DNA of 64,000 nucleotides from Rhodocyclaceae bacterium (GCA_019455325.1 JACFMQ010000003.1:248001-312000), one strand, 5' to 3'; counted from the first letter of the stretch, positions 17,612 through 26,734 are shown. Program-made: numbers and translations. The notes: generated from the sequence alone by a model not told the origin.

Positions 17612-20600
17612 TTATACCTCGTGCGCCGGGCGCCTTGTCTCGGGCGTCACCCGGTACCAGGCGGCGTAGAGCGCCGGCAGGAAGAGCAGCGTGAGCACGG
17701 TGGCGACGATCAGGCCGCCCATGATGGCAACCGCCATCGGCCCCCAGAAGACGCTGCGGGTGAGCGGGATCATCGCCAGGATCGCCGCCGCCGCGGTCAG
17801 CATGATCGGCCGGAAGCGGCGCACGGTCGAGCCGACGATCGCCTCCCAGGTCGGCTTGCCGGCCTTCTCGTCCTGCTCGATCTGGTCGACGAGGATCACC
17901 GAGTTGCGCATGATCATGCCGGACAGCGCAATGACGCCGAGGTTGGCGACGAAGCCGAAGGGCACGTTGAAGGCGAGCAGCGCCATGGCCACGCCGATCA
18001 GCCCGAGCGGCGCGGTGAGCAGCACCATCAGCGTGCGGCCGATGCTCTGCAACTGGATCATCAGCAGCGTGACGACGGCGACCAGCATGATCGGCATCAC
18101 CGCCTTGATCGAGGATTCGCCCTTGGCCGACTCCTCGGTGGTACCGCCCAGTTCGATGCGGAAGCCCGGCGGCAGCGCGGCGCGCACGGCGTCGAGCGCC
18201 GGGTCGATCTGCGCCGAGACCACCGGCGCCTGCATGCCGTCGCGGATATCGGCCATCACCGTCACCGTCGGCAGCCGGTTGCGCCGCCAGATCTGGCCGG
18301 TTTCCAGCTCGTAGTGGATTCTCGCCACCTGCGCCAGCGGCACGTGGCCACCGCCGGCGGTCGGCACGTTGACGTCGGCCAGCCCGGCGAGGTCGGCGCG
18401 CTCGGCCGGCGTCGCCCGGATGACGACGTCGATCGACTGGTCGCCCTCGCGCAACTGCGTCACGGCGGCGCCGATCAGCACGGTCTGCAGCGCCTGCGAG
18501 AGCGACTGCGTGCTGACGCCGAGCGCGCGCGCCCGTTCCTGGTCGACTTCGAGGCGCACGGCCTTCGCCATCTCGTGCCAGTCAAAGCTGACGTCGGCGG
18601 TGTGCGGGTTGGCGCGCATCACCGCCGCCACTTCCTCGGCCGCGCGGCGCAGCGCGCCGATGTCCTCGCCGGAGACGCGGAACTGGATCGGGTAGCCGAC
18701 CGGCGGACCGTTTTCCAGCCGCAGCACGCGCGTGCGCACCCCGCTCCACGCGCCATCTTCGCCGGCGAAGGCCGCTTCCAGCCGTGCCTTCAGATCCTCG
18801 CGCGCCTCAATGCCGTGCGTGGTGACGACGAGCTGGGAGAAATTGTCCTGGAACAGCTTCTGGTCGAGCGGCAGGTAGAAGCGCGGGCTGCCGTTGCCGA
18901 CATAGGCGGCGACCGCCTGCACCGAGCGCGCCATTTCCGGCGTTTCCAGCAGCAGGCGCTCGACGCGCTTCGTCGTTTCGTCGCTCGCTTTCAGCGAGGC
19001 GCCCTGCGGCAGCGTCAGGTCGATCAGCAGCTCCGGCCGGCTGGACGCCGGGAAGAACTGTTTCTGCACGCCGCCGTTGAAGGCGGCGATGGCCAGCCCG
19101 AAGACCGCGACCGTGGCGCCGATGACCAGCCAGCGCCGGCGCACGCACCAATTAACGAGCGCGCGGAAGCGGCGGTAGAACGGCGTCTCGTAGATGTTCT
19201 CGCCGTGCTGCTGCGCCTTGGCAGCGAGCTTCTGCGGGTCGAGCAGCTTGTAGCCGAGGTAGGGCGTGAAGACGACGGCGACGACCCACGAGACGAGCAG
19301 CGCGATGGTGACGACGGCGAAGATCGAGAAGGTGTACTCGCCCGCCGCCGAGCGCGCGAAGCCGACCGGCGTGAAGCCGGCGGCGGTGATCAGCGTGCCG
19401 GTGAGCATCGGGAAGGCGGTCGAGGTGTAGGCGAAGGTCGCCGCGCGGAAGCGGTCCCAGCCCTGCTCCATCTTCACCACCATCATCTCGACGGCGATGA
19501 TCGCGTCGTCGACCAGCAGCCCGAGCGCGATCACCAGCGCGCCGAGCGAGATGCGCTGCAGGTCGATGCCGAAGACGAGCATGAGCAGGAAGGTCACGGC
19601 CAGCACCAGCGGGATCGACAGCGCGACGACGGTGCCGGTGCGCAGGCCGAGGCTGAGGAAGGAGACGGCGAGCACGATGGCGATGGCCTCGCCGAGCGAG
19701 AAGACGAAGAGGCGGATCGACTGCTGCACGATCTCCGGCTGGTCGGCGACGACGTGCACGTCGATGCCGGCCGGCAGCTCGGCTTCCAGCCGCCGCATCT
19801 CGGCCTTGAGCCGCTCGCCGAGGTGGATCACGTCGCCGCCGCGCGCCATGGCCACGGCGACGCCGACCGCGTCCCGGCCCTGCACGCGCATGCGCGGCGC
19901 CGGCGGTTCGACGAAGCCGCGGCGCACCTCGGCCAGGTCACCGAGGCGGTAGACGCGGCCGTTGGCGACGATCGGCGTCGCCTTGACGCCGTCGACGCCG
20001 ATCAGCTCGCCGTCGACGCGCAGGCGGATGCGGTCGCTCGCCGTCTCGAAGAAGCCGGCCGGCGCCATGGCGTTCTGCCGCGCCAGCGCGTCGGCGAGCT
20101 GGGCGACCGTGAGATTCTGCGCGGCCAGCCGGGCGTGCGAGATCTCGACGTAGATCTTCTCGTCCTGGACGCCGATCAGCTCGACCTTCTTCACGTCCGG
20201 CACCTGGCGCAGCTCGCGCGCGATGCGGTCGGCGTGGCGGCGCAGCGCCGCGTCGTCGAAGCCGTCGCCGGTGAGCGCGAAGATGCTGACGAAGGTGTCG
20301 CCGAACTCGTCGTTGGCGAACGGTCCCTGCACGCCGGCGGGCAGCGTGTGGCGGATGTCGTCGATCTTCTTCCTGACTTCGTACCAGGCGTTCGGCACCT
20401 CCTTCTTCGGCGTGTAGTCCTTGAGCACGATGAACAGCAGCGACTCGCCGGCGCGCGAGCTGGAACGGATGACGTCGACCCACGGCGTCTCCTGCAGCTT
20501 CTTTTCCAGCCGCTCGGTCACCTGCAGCTCGACCTCGCGCGCCGTGGCGCCCGGCCACAGCGTCCGCACGATCATCGCCTTGAAGGTGAAGTCCGGGTCC

Positions 20601-20716
20601 TCGGCGCGGCCGAGCTTGAAGTAGCTGAGCGTGCCGGCGACCATCAGCACGATCATCAGGTAGAGCACCATCGAGCGGTGCCGCAGCGCCCACTCGGAAA
20701 GATTGAGGTGCCTCAT
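17612..20716 (-). CDS. RND-family efflux pump, inner membrane permease
   Basis: A 1034-residue AcrB/HAE1-like transporter with 12 membrane helices and two large periplasmic loops. The TM4 proton-relay aspartates are visible in LGLLVDDAIIAVEMMV. It pumps substrates from the inner membrane/periplasm to an outer membrane channel. The start at 20716 overlaps the stop of the adaptor gene (ATGA), so the pair is co-translated. A TetR gene lies upstream. The nearby TolC-family gene could complete the tripartite pump. Confidence 0.94.
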   Translation of the reverse strand: MRHLNLSEWALRHRSMVLYLMIVLMVAGTLSYFKLGRAEDPDFTFKAMIVRTLWPGATAREVELQVTERLEKKLQETPWVDVIRSSSRAGESLLFIVLKDYTPKKEVPNAWYEVRKKIDDIRHTLPAGVQGPFANDEFGDTFVSIFALTGDGFDDAALRRHADRIARELRQVPDVKKVELIGVQDEKIYVEISHARLAAQNLTVAQLADALARQNAMAPAGFFETASDRIRLRVDGELIGVDGVKATPIVANGRVYRLGDLAEVRRGFVEPPAPRMRVQGRDAVGVAVAMARGGDVIHLGERLKAEMRRLEAELPAGIDVHVVADQPEIVQQSIRLFVFSLGEAIAIVLAVSFLSLGLRTGTVVALSIPLVLAVTFLLMLVFGIDLQRISLGALVIALGLLVDDAIIAVEMMVVKMEQGWDRFRAATFAYTSTAFPMLTGTLITAAGFTPVGFARSAAGEYTFSIFAVVTIALLVSWVVAVVFTPYLGYKLLDPQKLAAKAQQHGENIYETPFYRRFRALVNWCVRRRWLVIGATVAVFGLAIAAFNGGVQKQFFPASSRPELLIDLTLPQGASLKASDETTKRVERLLLETPEMARSVQAVAAYVGNGSPRFYLPLDQKLFQDNFSQLVVTTHGIEAREDLKARLEAAFAGEDGAWSGVRTRVLRLENGPPVGYPIQFRVSGEDIGALRRAAEEVAAVMRANPHTADVSFDWHEMAKAVRLEVDQERARALGVSTQSLSQALQTVLIGAAVTQLREGDQSIDVVIRATPAERADLAGLADVNVPTAGGGHVPLAQVARIHYELETGQIWRRNRLPTVTVMADIRDGMQAPVVSAQIDPALDAVRAALPPGFRIELGGTTEESAKGESSIKAVMPIMLVAVVTLLMIQLQSIGRTLMVLLTAPLGLIGVAMALLAFNVPFGFVANLGVIALSGMIMRNSVILVDQIEQDEKAGKPTWEAIVGSTVRRFRPIMLTAAAAILAMIPLTRSVFWGPMAVAIMGGLIVATVLTLLFLPALYAAWYRVTPETRRPAHEV

Positions 20717-21732
20717 CGTTCGCCGCCCGTCGGCGCGGCCTCGGCGACGCGGATCTTCTCGCCGGGCGACAGCTTGTGCACGCCGGCGACGACGATGCGC
20801 TCGCCGGCGGCGAGGCCGGCGGCCAGCTCGACCGCGTCGGCGCGATAGCGCGCGACTTCGACCGGGCGCAGCGACACCGTGGCGTCGGCGCCGACCAGCC
20901 AGACCGCCGGTCGGCCGTCCTGCTGGAACAGCGCCGCCGGCGGGACGGCGATGCGGCCGGCGCCGGCGTCGGCGAGGAAGCGCACATTGGCGCTCATGCC
21001 GAAGCCGATGCGCTCGTCGGCATCGAGGATGGCGACGCGGGCGGCGTAGGTGCGGCTGGCCGGATCGGCGACCGCCGCCACCTCGCGCAGCCGGCCGCGG
21101 TAGCGGCGCTCCGGCTCGGCCCACAGCGAGACTTCCACGGTCTCGGCCCGGCGCGCTTCCGGCAGACGCCCCTCGGGAATGGCGATGGCCACTTCCGGCG
21201 TGTCCAGGCGGGCGATGCGGAACACCGCCTGGCCGGCGGCGACGACCTGCCCGGCCTCGGCCAGCGCCTGGCCGACGACGCCCGGCTGCTCGGCGCGCAG
21301 CTCGGTGTAGGCGCTCTGGTTGCGGGCCAGGCCGGCCTGCGCGGCGGCGGCGTCGAAGGCCGTCTGGCGCGCGTCGACGGCGGCCTGGCTGACGAAGTTC
21401 TGCTCGCGTAGCTCGCGGTAGCGGCGCAGGTCGGCGTCGGCCAGCCGGCGCTGCGCCTCGGCCGCCTGCGCGGCGAGCCCGGCGTCGACCGGGTCGAGGC
21501 GGGCGAGCACCTGGCCCGGGCGGACGACGGCGCCGGCGTCGACCAGGCGCTCGGCGAGCTTGCCGCCGATGCGGAAGGCGAGCGGCTGCTCGATGCGCGA
21601 GCGCACCTCGCCGGCGTAGGCGTGGACGTCGCGGGCGTCGCTCGCGCCGACGACGGCGGTCAGCGTCGGGCGCAGCGGCGGCGGCGGCGACGCCTCGCGC
21701 CCGCAGGCGGCGAGCAGCAGGACGGCGAGCAT
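20713..21732 (-). CDS. RND efflux periplasmic adaptor (membrane fusion protein), lipoprotein
   Basis: A 339-residue HlyD/AcrA-type adaptor. The start at 21732 gives a lipoprotein signal MLAVLLLAACGREA with lipobox LAAC. It is followed by beta-barrel and lipoyl halves (RIGGKLAERLVDAGAVVRPG; GQALAEAGQVVAAGQAVF) and a central helical hairpin with QAAVDARQTAFDAAAA. The frame stays open upstream, but that part is the translated inverted repeat at 21769-21891 and is rejected as N-terminus. No clear ribosome-binding site precedes 21732. Its stop overlaps the RND gene. Confidence 0.9.
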   Translation of the reverse strand: MLAVLLLAACGREASPPPPLRPTLTAVVGASDARDVHAYAGEVRSRIEQPLAFRIGGKLAERLVDAGAVVRPGQVLARLDPVDAGLAAQAAEAQRRLADADLRRYRELREQNFVSQAAVDARQTAFDAAAAQAGLARNQSAYTELRAEQPGVVGQALAEAGQVVAAGQAVFRIARLDTPEVAIAIPEGRLPEARRAETVEVSLWAEPERRYRGRLREVAAVADPASRTYAARVAILDADERIGFGMSANVRFLADAGAGRIAVPPAALFQQDGRPAVWLVGADATVSLRPVEVARYRADAVELAAGLAAGERIVVAGVHKLSPGEKIRVAEAAPTGGER

Positions 21733-21768
21733 GGCTGCCGCTGTCGGGCGAAGGGGAGAAAAACGTCC

Positions 21769-21891
21769 ACCGCAGAGGCGCAGAGGCGCAGAGATTCGCA
21801 GAGAAAGGCAAGGCAGGGATGGCTCGCCTGATGGAGTGTTCCGCTTTTGATCTTCTCTGCGTTTCCTCTGCGCCTCTGCGCCTCTGCGGTA
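21769..21891. repeat. Imperfect inverted repeat with GCAGAGGC units (dispersed intergenic element)
   Basis: The left arm (from ACCGCAGAGGCGCAGAGGCG at 21769 to about 21808) and the right arm (about 21853-21891, ending CGCCTCTGCGCCTCTGCGGT) are reverse complements over nearly 40 bases, with a roughly 44-base centre. It separates the TetR gene from the adaptor gene. Its form matches the CGCAGAGG/CCTCTGCG intergenic palindromes scattered in many proteobacterial genomes (from memory). It could fold in the operon transcript. Confidence 0.75.
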
Positions 21892-21908
21892 GGTGTTAAC
21901 AGCGTTCA

Positions 21909-22580
21909 TCAAGCGCATTGCATACCCTCCGGGGCAGCCAAGAGGCCGTTCACAAGGATGTCGAACTGCGTGTCGAGAAAGCGGCCGGGGTCGATGTCCT
22001 CGCCGCAGACGCACAGCGAATGGCGCCAGATGCTGAGCATGAGCAGCGGCGCGATGATGACGTCGATGCACGATTCGACGTCGAGCGGGCGGAATTCGCC
22101 GCTGGCGATGCCGCGCCGCAGCGCCGCGCGCAGCAGCGAACGGCCGCGGGCGATGACGTGGTCGTGATAGAAGCGGACGACCTCCGGGAAGTTGCACGAC
22201 TCGGAGACGACCAGCTTGGGCACGCCGCCGAGCCGGGTGCTGCCGATCTGCTGCCACCAGCCGAGCAGCAGCTCGCGCAGCAGTCCGACGCTGGCGCCCT
22301 GATATTCGGCGAAACGCTGCTCGGCGGCGGCGAGCGCCGGCACGATGCCCTCCTCGATGACCGCCTTGAACAGCGCCTCCTTGCTGTCGAAATAGAGGTA
22401 GAGCGTGCCCTTCGAGACGCCGGCGCGGGCGGCGACGTCGTCGAGGCGGGTGGCGGCAAAGCCTTTCTCGACGAAGAGGTCGAGGGCGGCGGCCGTCAGC
22501 TCGGACGGGCGCGCCTCCTTGCGGCGCGCACGCGGGCGCCGGACGGCAGAGGCCGGCGGGGAAGGAGAGGAAACGGACAC
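21909..22580 (-). CDS. TetR family transcriptional regulator of the efflux operon
   Basis: A 223-residue repressor. The N-terminal HTH contains TRLDDVAARAGVSKGTLYLYFDSKEALF, the classic TetR signature, after a basic arm. The C-terminal part is an all-helical ligand domain. It is transcribed in the same direction as the MFP and RND genes and starts beside a perfect palindrome, so autoregulation and control of the efflux genes are likely. Confidence 0.93.
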   Translation of the reverse strand: MSVSSPSPPASAVRRPRARRKEARPSELTAAALDLFVEKGFAATRLDDVAARAGVSKGTLYLYFDSKEALFKAVIEEGIVPALAAAEQRFAEYQGASVGLLRELLLGWWQQIGSTRLGGVPKLVVSESCNFPEVVRFYHDHVIARGRSLLRAALRRGIASGEFRPLDVESCIDVIIAPLLMLSIWRHSLCVCGEDIDPGRFLDTQFDILVNGLLAAPEGMQCA

Positions 22581-22607
22581 GATGGGAAGCTTTCCGACAG
22601 GCTAATG

Positions 22608-22621
22608 ACTGACCGGTCAGT
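22608..22621. promoter_or_regulatory. Palindromic TetR-type operator
   Basis: ACTGACCGGTCAGT is a perfect 14-bp palindrome, 28 bases upstream of the TetR start. TGACCGGTCA-type sites are typical for repressors of this class guarding RND pump operons. It probably overlaps the promoter of the tetR-MFP-RND operon. Confidence 0.65.
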
Positions 22622-22813
22622 AATCTATCGGCGCGGCAAAGGCCTGTCAATTCCGTCGTCGTGCGCGCCACCTCAAGGCCGCGATGCCCGCTTTCCCGGA
22701 GAAGGTGCGCGCCTCGCGGCGCATCGGCGGGCGCGCAGCGCCGGCGACCGACGGGAAGGCGCGGACGCGCCCGCACGCCGCCGCATGCGGCGACGACGGC
22801 CGTCCGCTCCCCG

Positions 22814-23164
22814 TCAACGCGCCAGCCGCAGCAGCTCCCGGCGGACGGTGCCGGCCGCCTGCCGGTATTCGGCCAGGCGCGCGCGCAGCGCGTCCGCATC
22901 GCCGCGCTCCCAGGCGAACGCCGCGCGTTCGAGCGCGCGCCGGCAGTCCATGCAAGTCCTGTGCAGCGGGTCGAGGCTTGCCGCCGGCAGCAGTCCCTTC
23001 CTCTGCATCTCGCGCATCGCCGCCGCCGGCCGGCAGGCGCAGGACGCCCCGCCGCCCGCGAGGAAACGGGCGGCGACCTGCAGGGTTCCGGCATAGCAGG
23101 CGTTGAACAGGGACTGCACCGCGTAGTGGCGGCCGACCGTCTTGAATCCGCTGCTGGCGTTCAT
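22814..23164 (-). CDS. Hypothetical protein with CXC and CXXC cysteine pairs
   Basis: A 116-residue soluble protein of unknown function. It has four notable cysteines in two pairs (SCACRP near residue 44, TCMDCRR near residue 74) and Arg/Ala-rich helices after them, which suggests a metal site or redox role, but I recognise no family. The start at 23164 is supported by GGGGAG 5 bases before the ATG and rejects a longer frame. It stands alone between divergent or convergent neighbours. Confidence 0.55.
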   Translation of the reverse strand: MNASSGFKTVGRHYAVQSLFNACYAGTLQVAARFLAGGGASCACRPAAAMREMQRKGLLPAASLDPLHRTCMDCRRALERAAFAWERGDADALRARLAEYRQAAGTVRRELLRLAR

Positions 23165-23307
23165 GGCGTCTCCCCGGGCAATGGTGTGCGTTCGCCGGGC
23201 CAAGGATGCGCAGGGAATGTTGCGCACCGATGACGCCCCGGACCGGCGTGCCTAAAGCCGCGCCCGCCGGATGTCGTTAAGGACTCGTCGTCCACGGGGA
23301 AGCCGCC

Positions 23308-23652
23308 ATGACCCCGATTCGCGCCACCACCTCGCCGCCGCTGCCGCTCGAAACCCGGGACCGCCCGCGCCCGGGTTCGCGCCCCGCCGTGCAGCCGGTC
23401 CGCCTCGAACGCGAGGTGGAGGCCGACCGCCGCCGCTCGCTGCGCGAGGAGCTCGACGCCGCCGACGAGCACGTGCCGACGGACGCGGAATTCGCGGAAG
23501 CCGCGGCAGACCCGGCCACGCAGCTCGCCGCCGCGCACGAATTGGCCGGCGAACTCGAACGGCTCGGCGGCGACGCGCTGCGCCTGCTGCAGCCGCTCTC
23601 CCCCGAAGTCCGGCAACTGGCCGACGGCACGCACGTCGACGAACAGGCGTGA
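23308..23652 (+). CDS. Hypothetical acidic helical protein
   Basis: A 114-residue protein with no recognised domain. The first 35 residues are Pro/Arg-rich and likely disordered. The rest is Glu/Ala-rich helix (EREVEADRRRSLREELDAAD). A GGGGA ribosome-binding site lies 7-8 bases before ATG 23308. It precedes rep by about 100 bases on the same strand. Confidence 0.5.
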   Translation: MTPIRATTSPPLPLETRDRPRPGSRPAVQPVRLEREVEADRRRSLREELDAADEHVPTDAEFAEAAADPATQLAAAHELAGELERLGGDALRLLQPLSPEVRQLADGTHVDEQA

Positions 23653-23756
23653 GCGCCTTGCGGTAGAATCCGCTGCCGTACCGCCCATGCCGCGCCCCGG
23701 TCCGCCGGGGCGCTTCGCTTTCCAGCCGAACCCGCTTCGCCCCCCGTCCGCTGCCC

Positions 23757-25751
23757 ATGTCCGCCCTGCTCAACGCCCCGCAACGCGAAGCCATCCGCCA
23801 TCTCGACGGCCCGCTGCTGGTGCTCGCCGGCGCCGGCTCGGGCAAGACGCGGGTGATCACGCACAAGATCGCCTACCTGATCCAGGAATGCGGCATGCGG
23901 CCGTCGAACATCGCGGCGATCACCTTCACCAACAAGGCGGCGAAGGAGATGCAGGAGCGCGTCGGCAAGCTGCTCGAAGGCACGTCGACGAAGGGGCTCA
24001 CCATCAGCACCTTCCACGCGCTCGGCGTGCGCATCCTGCGCGAGGAGGCGAAGGCGCTCGGCTACAAGCCGAACTTCTCGATCTTCGATTCCACCGACTG
24101 CTACGGCATCGTCTCCGACCTCGCCGGCAGCGTGGACAAGGCGACCATCAGGAAGCTGCAGAACGTCATCTCCAACTGGAAGAACGCGCTGGTGACGCCG
24201 GACATGGCGGTGAAGCTCGCCCAGGACGACACCGAGGCGCTCGCCGCGCGCGCCTACCGCGACTACGCGGCGACGCTGAAGGCCTATCAGGCGGTCGACT
24301 TCGACGACCTGATCATGCTGCCGGTGGAACTCTTCGAGAACCACGCCGAGGTGCGCGAGAAGTGGCAGAACCGCCTGCGCTACATCCTCGTCGACGAATA
24401 CCAGGACACCAACGCCTGCCAGTACAAGCTGCTCAAACTGCTGACCGGCGCGCGCGCCATGTTCACCGCCGTCGGCGACGACGACCAGGCGATCTACGGC
24501 TGGCGCGGCGCCGACATCGAGAACCTGCGCGGCCTGCCGCGCGACTATCCGAACCTGAAGGTGATCAAGCTCGAACAGAACTACCGTTCGACGGTGCGCA
24601 TCCTGAAGGCGGCGAACGCGCTCATCGCCAACAACGAGAAGCTGTTCGAGAAAAGGCTGTGGTCCGACCTCGGCATGGGCGACATGATCACGGTGACCGC
24701 CTGCAAGGATCCGGAGAGCGAGGCCGAGTCGGTGGTGATGAAGCTGCAGGCGCACAAGTTCGAGCACCGCACGACCTTTTCCGACTACGCCATCCTCTAC
24801 CGCAGCAACCACCAGGCGCGCATCTTCGAGCAGTACCTCAGGAACCAGAAGGTGCCCTACCTGCTCTCCGGCGGGCAATCGTTCTTCGACAAGGCGGAGA
24901 TCAAGGACATCACCGCCTACCTGCGGCTGTTCGCCAACCAGGACGACGATCCGGCCTTCATCCGCGCCGCGACCACGCCTAGGCGCGGCATCGGCGGCGC
25001 CACCCTGGAGGCGCTCGGCACCTATGCCGGCGAGCGCCACGTCTCGCTCTTCGCCGCGGTCTTCGAGGAAGGCTTCGCGCACCGCGTCGCCAACCGCCAG
25101 CTCGAACCGCTGCTCGAATTCTGCGAATTCATCAACCGCATGGAATGGCGGGCGAAGAAGGAGCCGCCCGGCCAGGTGCTGCCCGACCTGCTCGCCGCCA
25201 TCGGCTACGAGAGCTGGCTGTACGACCACGAGGAGACGCGCACCGCCGACACCAAGTGGAAGAACGTGCAGGAGTTCGTCGCCTGGCTCACCAGGAAGGG
25301 CGAGGAGGACGAGAAGACGCTGATCGACCTCACCCAGACCATCGCGCTGATCAACCTGCTCGACAAGGGCGACTCCGACTTCGACGGCGTCCAGCTATCC
25401 ACGCTGCACGCGGCCAAGGGCCTCGAATACAAGCACGTCTTCCTGGTCGGCATCGAGGAAGGGCTGCTGCCGCACCGCGAGTCGCAGGACCCGGTGAAGA
25501 TCGAGGAGGAGCGCCGGCTGATGTACGTCGGCATCACGCGCGCGCAGCGCAGCCTGCACGTCACGCACTGCGAGAAGCGGCCGGCCGGCAAGGAATGGGC
25601 GCCGTGCGAACCGTCGCGCTTCATCGACGAGATGGGCAAGGACGACCTGCGCTTCGCCGGCGGCAAGGCGGAGAAGGCGGAACCGGACAAGGCGTCGTCG
25701 GGCGCCAGGCTGGCGGCGATGAAGGCGCTGCTCGCCGCCGGCAAGTCCTGA
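23757..25751 (+). CDS. rep: ATP-dependent DNA helicase Rep
   Basis: A 664-residue SF1A 3'-5' helicase. Visible motifs are I (Walker A) LAGAGSGKTRVIT, Ia TFTNKAAKEM, II DEYQDTNACQY, III GDDDQAIYGWRGAD, IV LEQNYRS, V STLHAAKGLEYKHVFLVG and VI RLMYVGITRA. Its length and N-terminus match Rep rather than UvrD, lacking UvrD's longer C-terminal tail. Rep clears protein roadblocks ahead of replication forks. Confidence 0.95.
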   Translation: MSALLNAPQREAIRHLDGPLLVLAGAGSGKTRVITHKIAYLIQECGMRPSNIAAITFTNKAAKEMQERVGKLLEGTSTKGLTISTFHALGVRILREEAKALGYKPNFSIFDSTDCYGIVSDLAGSVDKATIRKLQNVISNWKNALVTPDMAVKLAQDDTEALAARAYRDYAATLKAYQAVDFDDLIMLPVELFENHAEVREKWQNRLRYILVDEYQDTNACQYKLLKLLTGARAMFTAVGDDDQAIYGWRGADIENLRGLPRDYPNLKVIKLEQNYRSTVRILKAANALIANNEKLFEKRLWSDLGMGDMITVTACKDPESEAESVVMKLQAHKFEHRTTFSDYAILYRSNHQARIFEQYLRNQKVPYLLSGGQSFFDKAEIKDITAYLRLFANQDDDPAFIRAATTPRRGIGGATLEALGTYAGERHVSLFAAVFEEGFAHRVANRQLEPLLEFCEFINRMEWRAKKEPPGQVLPDLLAAIGYESWLYDHEETRTADTKWKNVQEFVAWLTRKGEEDEKTLIDLTQTIALINLLDKGDSDFDGVQLSTLHAAKGLEYKHVFLVGIEEGLLPHRESQDPVKIEEERRLMYVGITRAQRSLHVTHCEKRPAGKEWAPCEPSRFIDEMGKDDLRFAGGKAEKAEPDKASSGARLAAMKALLAAGKS

Positions 25752-25780
25752 TTTCGCGCGGCCCGCCGCGCCAACGAAAA

Positions 25781-25802
25781 GGGGATGCCCGCAGGCATCC
25801 CC
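25781..25802 (-). terminator. Intrinsic terminator of the cytochrome c gene
   Basis: GGGGATGCC and GGCATCCCC form a perfect 9-bp stem around CGCA. On the minus strand it is followed by TTTTCGTT, so it best terminates the leftward cytochrome gene, but it may also stop rep transcripts from the other side. Confidence 0.75.
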
Positions 25803-25824
25803 GTCGTGCCCGGCCGCGGCCGGC

Positions 25825-26271
25825 TTACTTCGACAGCCCGAGCAGGTGCTCGACGGCGGCCGCGACCTCGTCCTCGCTGAGGTCGGCGCCGCCGCCCTTC
25901 GGCGGCATCGCGCCCTTGCCGTTGAGCACGCTCTTCAGCAGCTCGGCCGAGCCCTTGGCGATGCGCGGCGCCCAGGCGCCCTTGTCGCCGGCCTTCGGCG
26001 CGCCGGCGACGCCGGTGGCGTGGCAGGCCTGGCAGACCTTGGCGTAGACCGTGGCGCCGTCGCGCGGCTGGCCGTCGCCGCCGCCGGCCGCCGCCTTCTG
26101 CAGCTCGAAGCGCGCCACCGGCTGGATGCGCTGGTCGACGTCGTCGTCGACGGCCGTCGGCGCAGCGCCCTTGCCGAGCATCGACAGCGGTACCAGGAGG
26201 ACGACCAGCAGCACGGCGACGGCGATCACCACGAACATGATCGAACTGGAGGAATGGGGTTTCTCGGCCAT
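25825..26271 (-). CDS. Membrane-anchored cytochrome c5-type protein
   Basis: A 148-residue protein with one N-terminal membrane anchor (IMFVVIAVAVLLVVLLVPLS). The c-type domain faces the periplasm and carries the heme attachment site CQACHATG (residues about 85-92) and a probable axial Met in GAMPPKGG. It carries electrons between respiratory complexes. It ends in a strong terminator and is convergent with rep. Confidence 0.92.
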   Translation of the reverse strand: MAEKPHSSSSIMFVVIAVAVLLVVLLVPLSMLGKGAAPTAVDDDVDQRIQPVARFELQKAAAGGGDGQPRDGATVYAKVCQACHATGVAGAPKAGDKGAWAPRIAKGSAELLKSVLNGKGAMPPKGGGADLSEDEVAAAVEHLLGLSK

Positions 26272-26391
26272 GGGGGATTCCTTGTGTTTTGTTGATATGG
26301 ATCGACGATTATATCGCCCCTTCCCCCTGCCGCCATCAGGGTCAAATTGGACGCGCCGGCTGAAACCGGCTATGCTTGTCGCCCTTTCCGC

Positions 26392-26468
26392 GCGCCCGTA
26401 GCTCAGCTGGATAGAGTACTGCCCTCCGAAGGCAGGGGTCGGACGTTCGAATCGTCTCGGGCGCGCCA
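26392..26468 (+). tRNA. tRNA-Arg (anticodon CCG)
   Basis: A complete cloverleaf is readable. The acceptor arms are GCGCCCG (26392-26398) and CGGGCGC (26458-26464), then G and an encoded CCA (26466-26468). The anticodon stem CTGCC/GGCAG holds loop CTCCGAA, so the anticodon is CCG, reading CGG arginine codons. The T arm contains GTTCGAATC. The gene is intact although the prophage begins less than 200 bases downstream. Confidence 0.97.
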
Positions 26469-26472
26469 GATT

Positions 26473-26507
26473 CAGGCCGCTGATTCCATCGCGGAATCAG
26501 CGGCCTG
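26473..26507 (+). terminator. Hairpin downstream of tRNA-Arg
   Basis: CAGGCCGCTGATTCC (26473-26487) pairs perfectly over 15 bp with 26493-26507 around loop ATCGC, starting 4 bases after the tRNA CCA. No T-run follows, so it may act as a processing or attenuating hairpin rather than a classic terminator. Confidence 0.55.
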
Positions 26508-26650
26508 CCCGGCGAATCCACCGGAATCGAGAAGGCCCGAAACAACGATGCCCCGCCTGTGTGGGGAGGTGATCGTTTTGGCACTGGGCCATTGAGAGCG
26601 TGAAGGACCGGACAGGCCGCAGCCGTGCGGGATTCCGGGCGATGGCCCGC

Positions 26651-26708
26651 TGAAACGTTCAACGTTGGTTTTTGCGCAAAACCGCCCGCAGGGTGGGCAG
26701 TTTTGCGC
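26651..26708. other. Candidate left terminus with transposase-site-like repeats
   Basis: TGAAACGTTCAACG at 26651 begins with the TG dinucleotide expected of Mu-family ends. It contains GTTTCA on the complementary strand, a core of Mu transposase sites. Two copies of a TTTTGCGC/GCGCAAAA motif follow; at 26674-26708 they form an inverted repeat (GCGCAAAAC-N-GCCC stem) that could also terminate repressor transcription. The exact boundary cannot be proven without the right end. Confidence 0.35.
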
Positions 26709-26734
26709 TGTTTTTGGCGCCGGCCGATACCGGA

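Noticed and set aside
17591-20848. A 1085-codon plus-strand frame opposite the RND gene
   Set aside because: Shadow of high GC content: it is His/Asp/Arg-rich without domains, and the minus strand encodes a clear RND pump.
21769-21891. CRISPR-like array
   Set aside because: The units are short, head-to-head and contiguous without spacers; it is an inverted repeat.
21733-21914. N-terminal extension of the efflux adaptor through the inverted repeat
   Set aside because: The extra residues are the translated GCAGAGGC repeat; the lipoprotein signal begins at 21732.
26342-26662. A 106-codon minus-strand frame containing ETIRTSDPCLRRAVLYPAEL
   Set aside because: This is the familiar false protein produced by translating the antisense strand of a tRNA gene; it covers tRNA-Arg.
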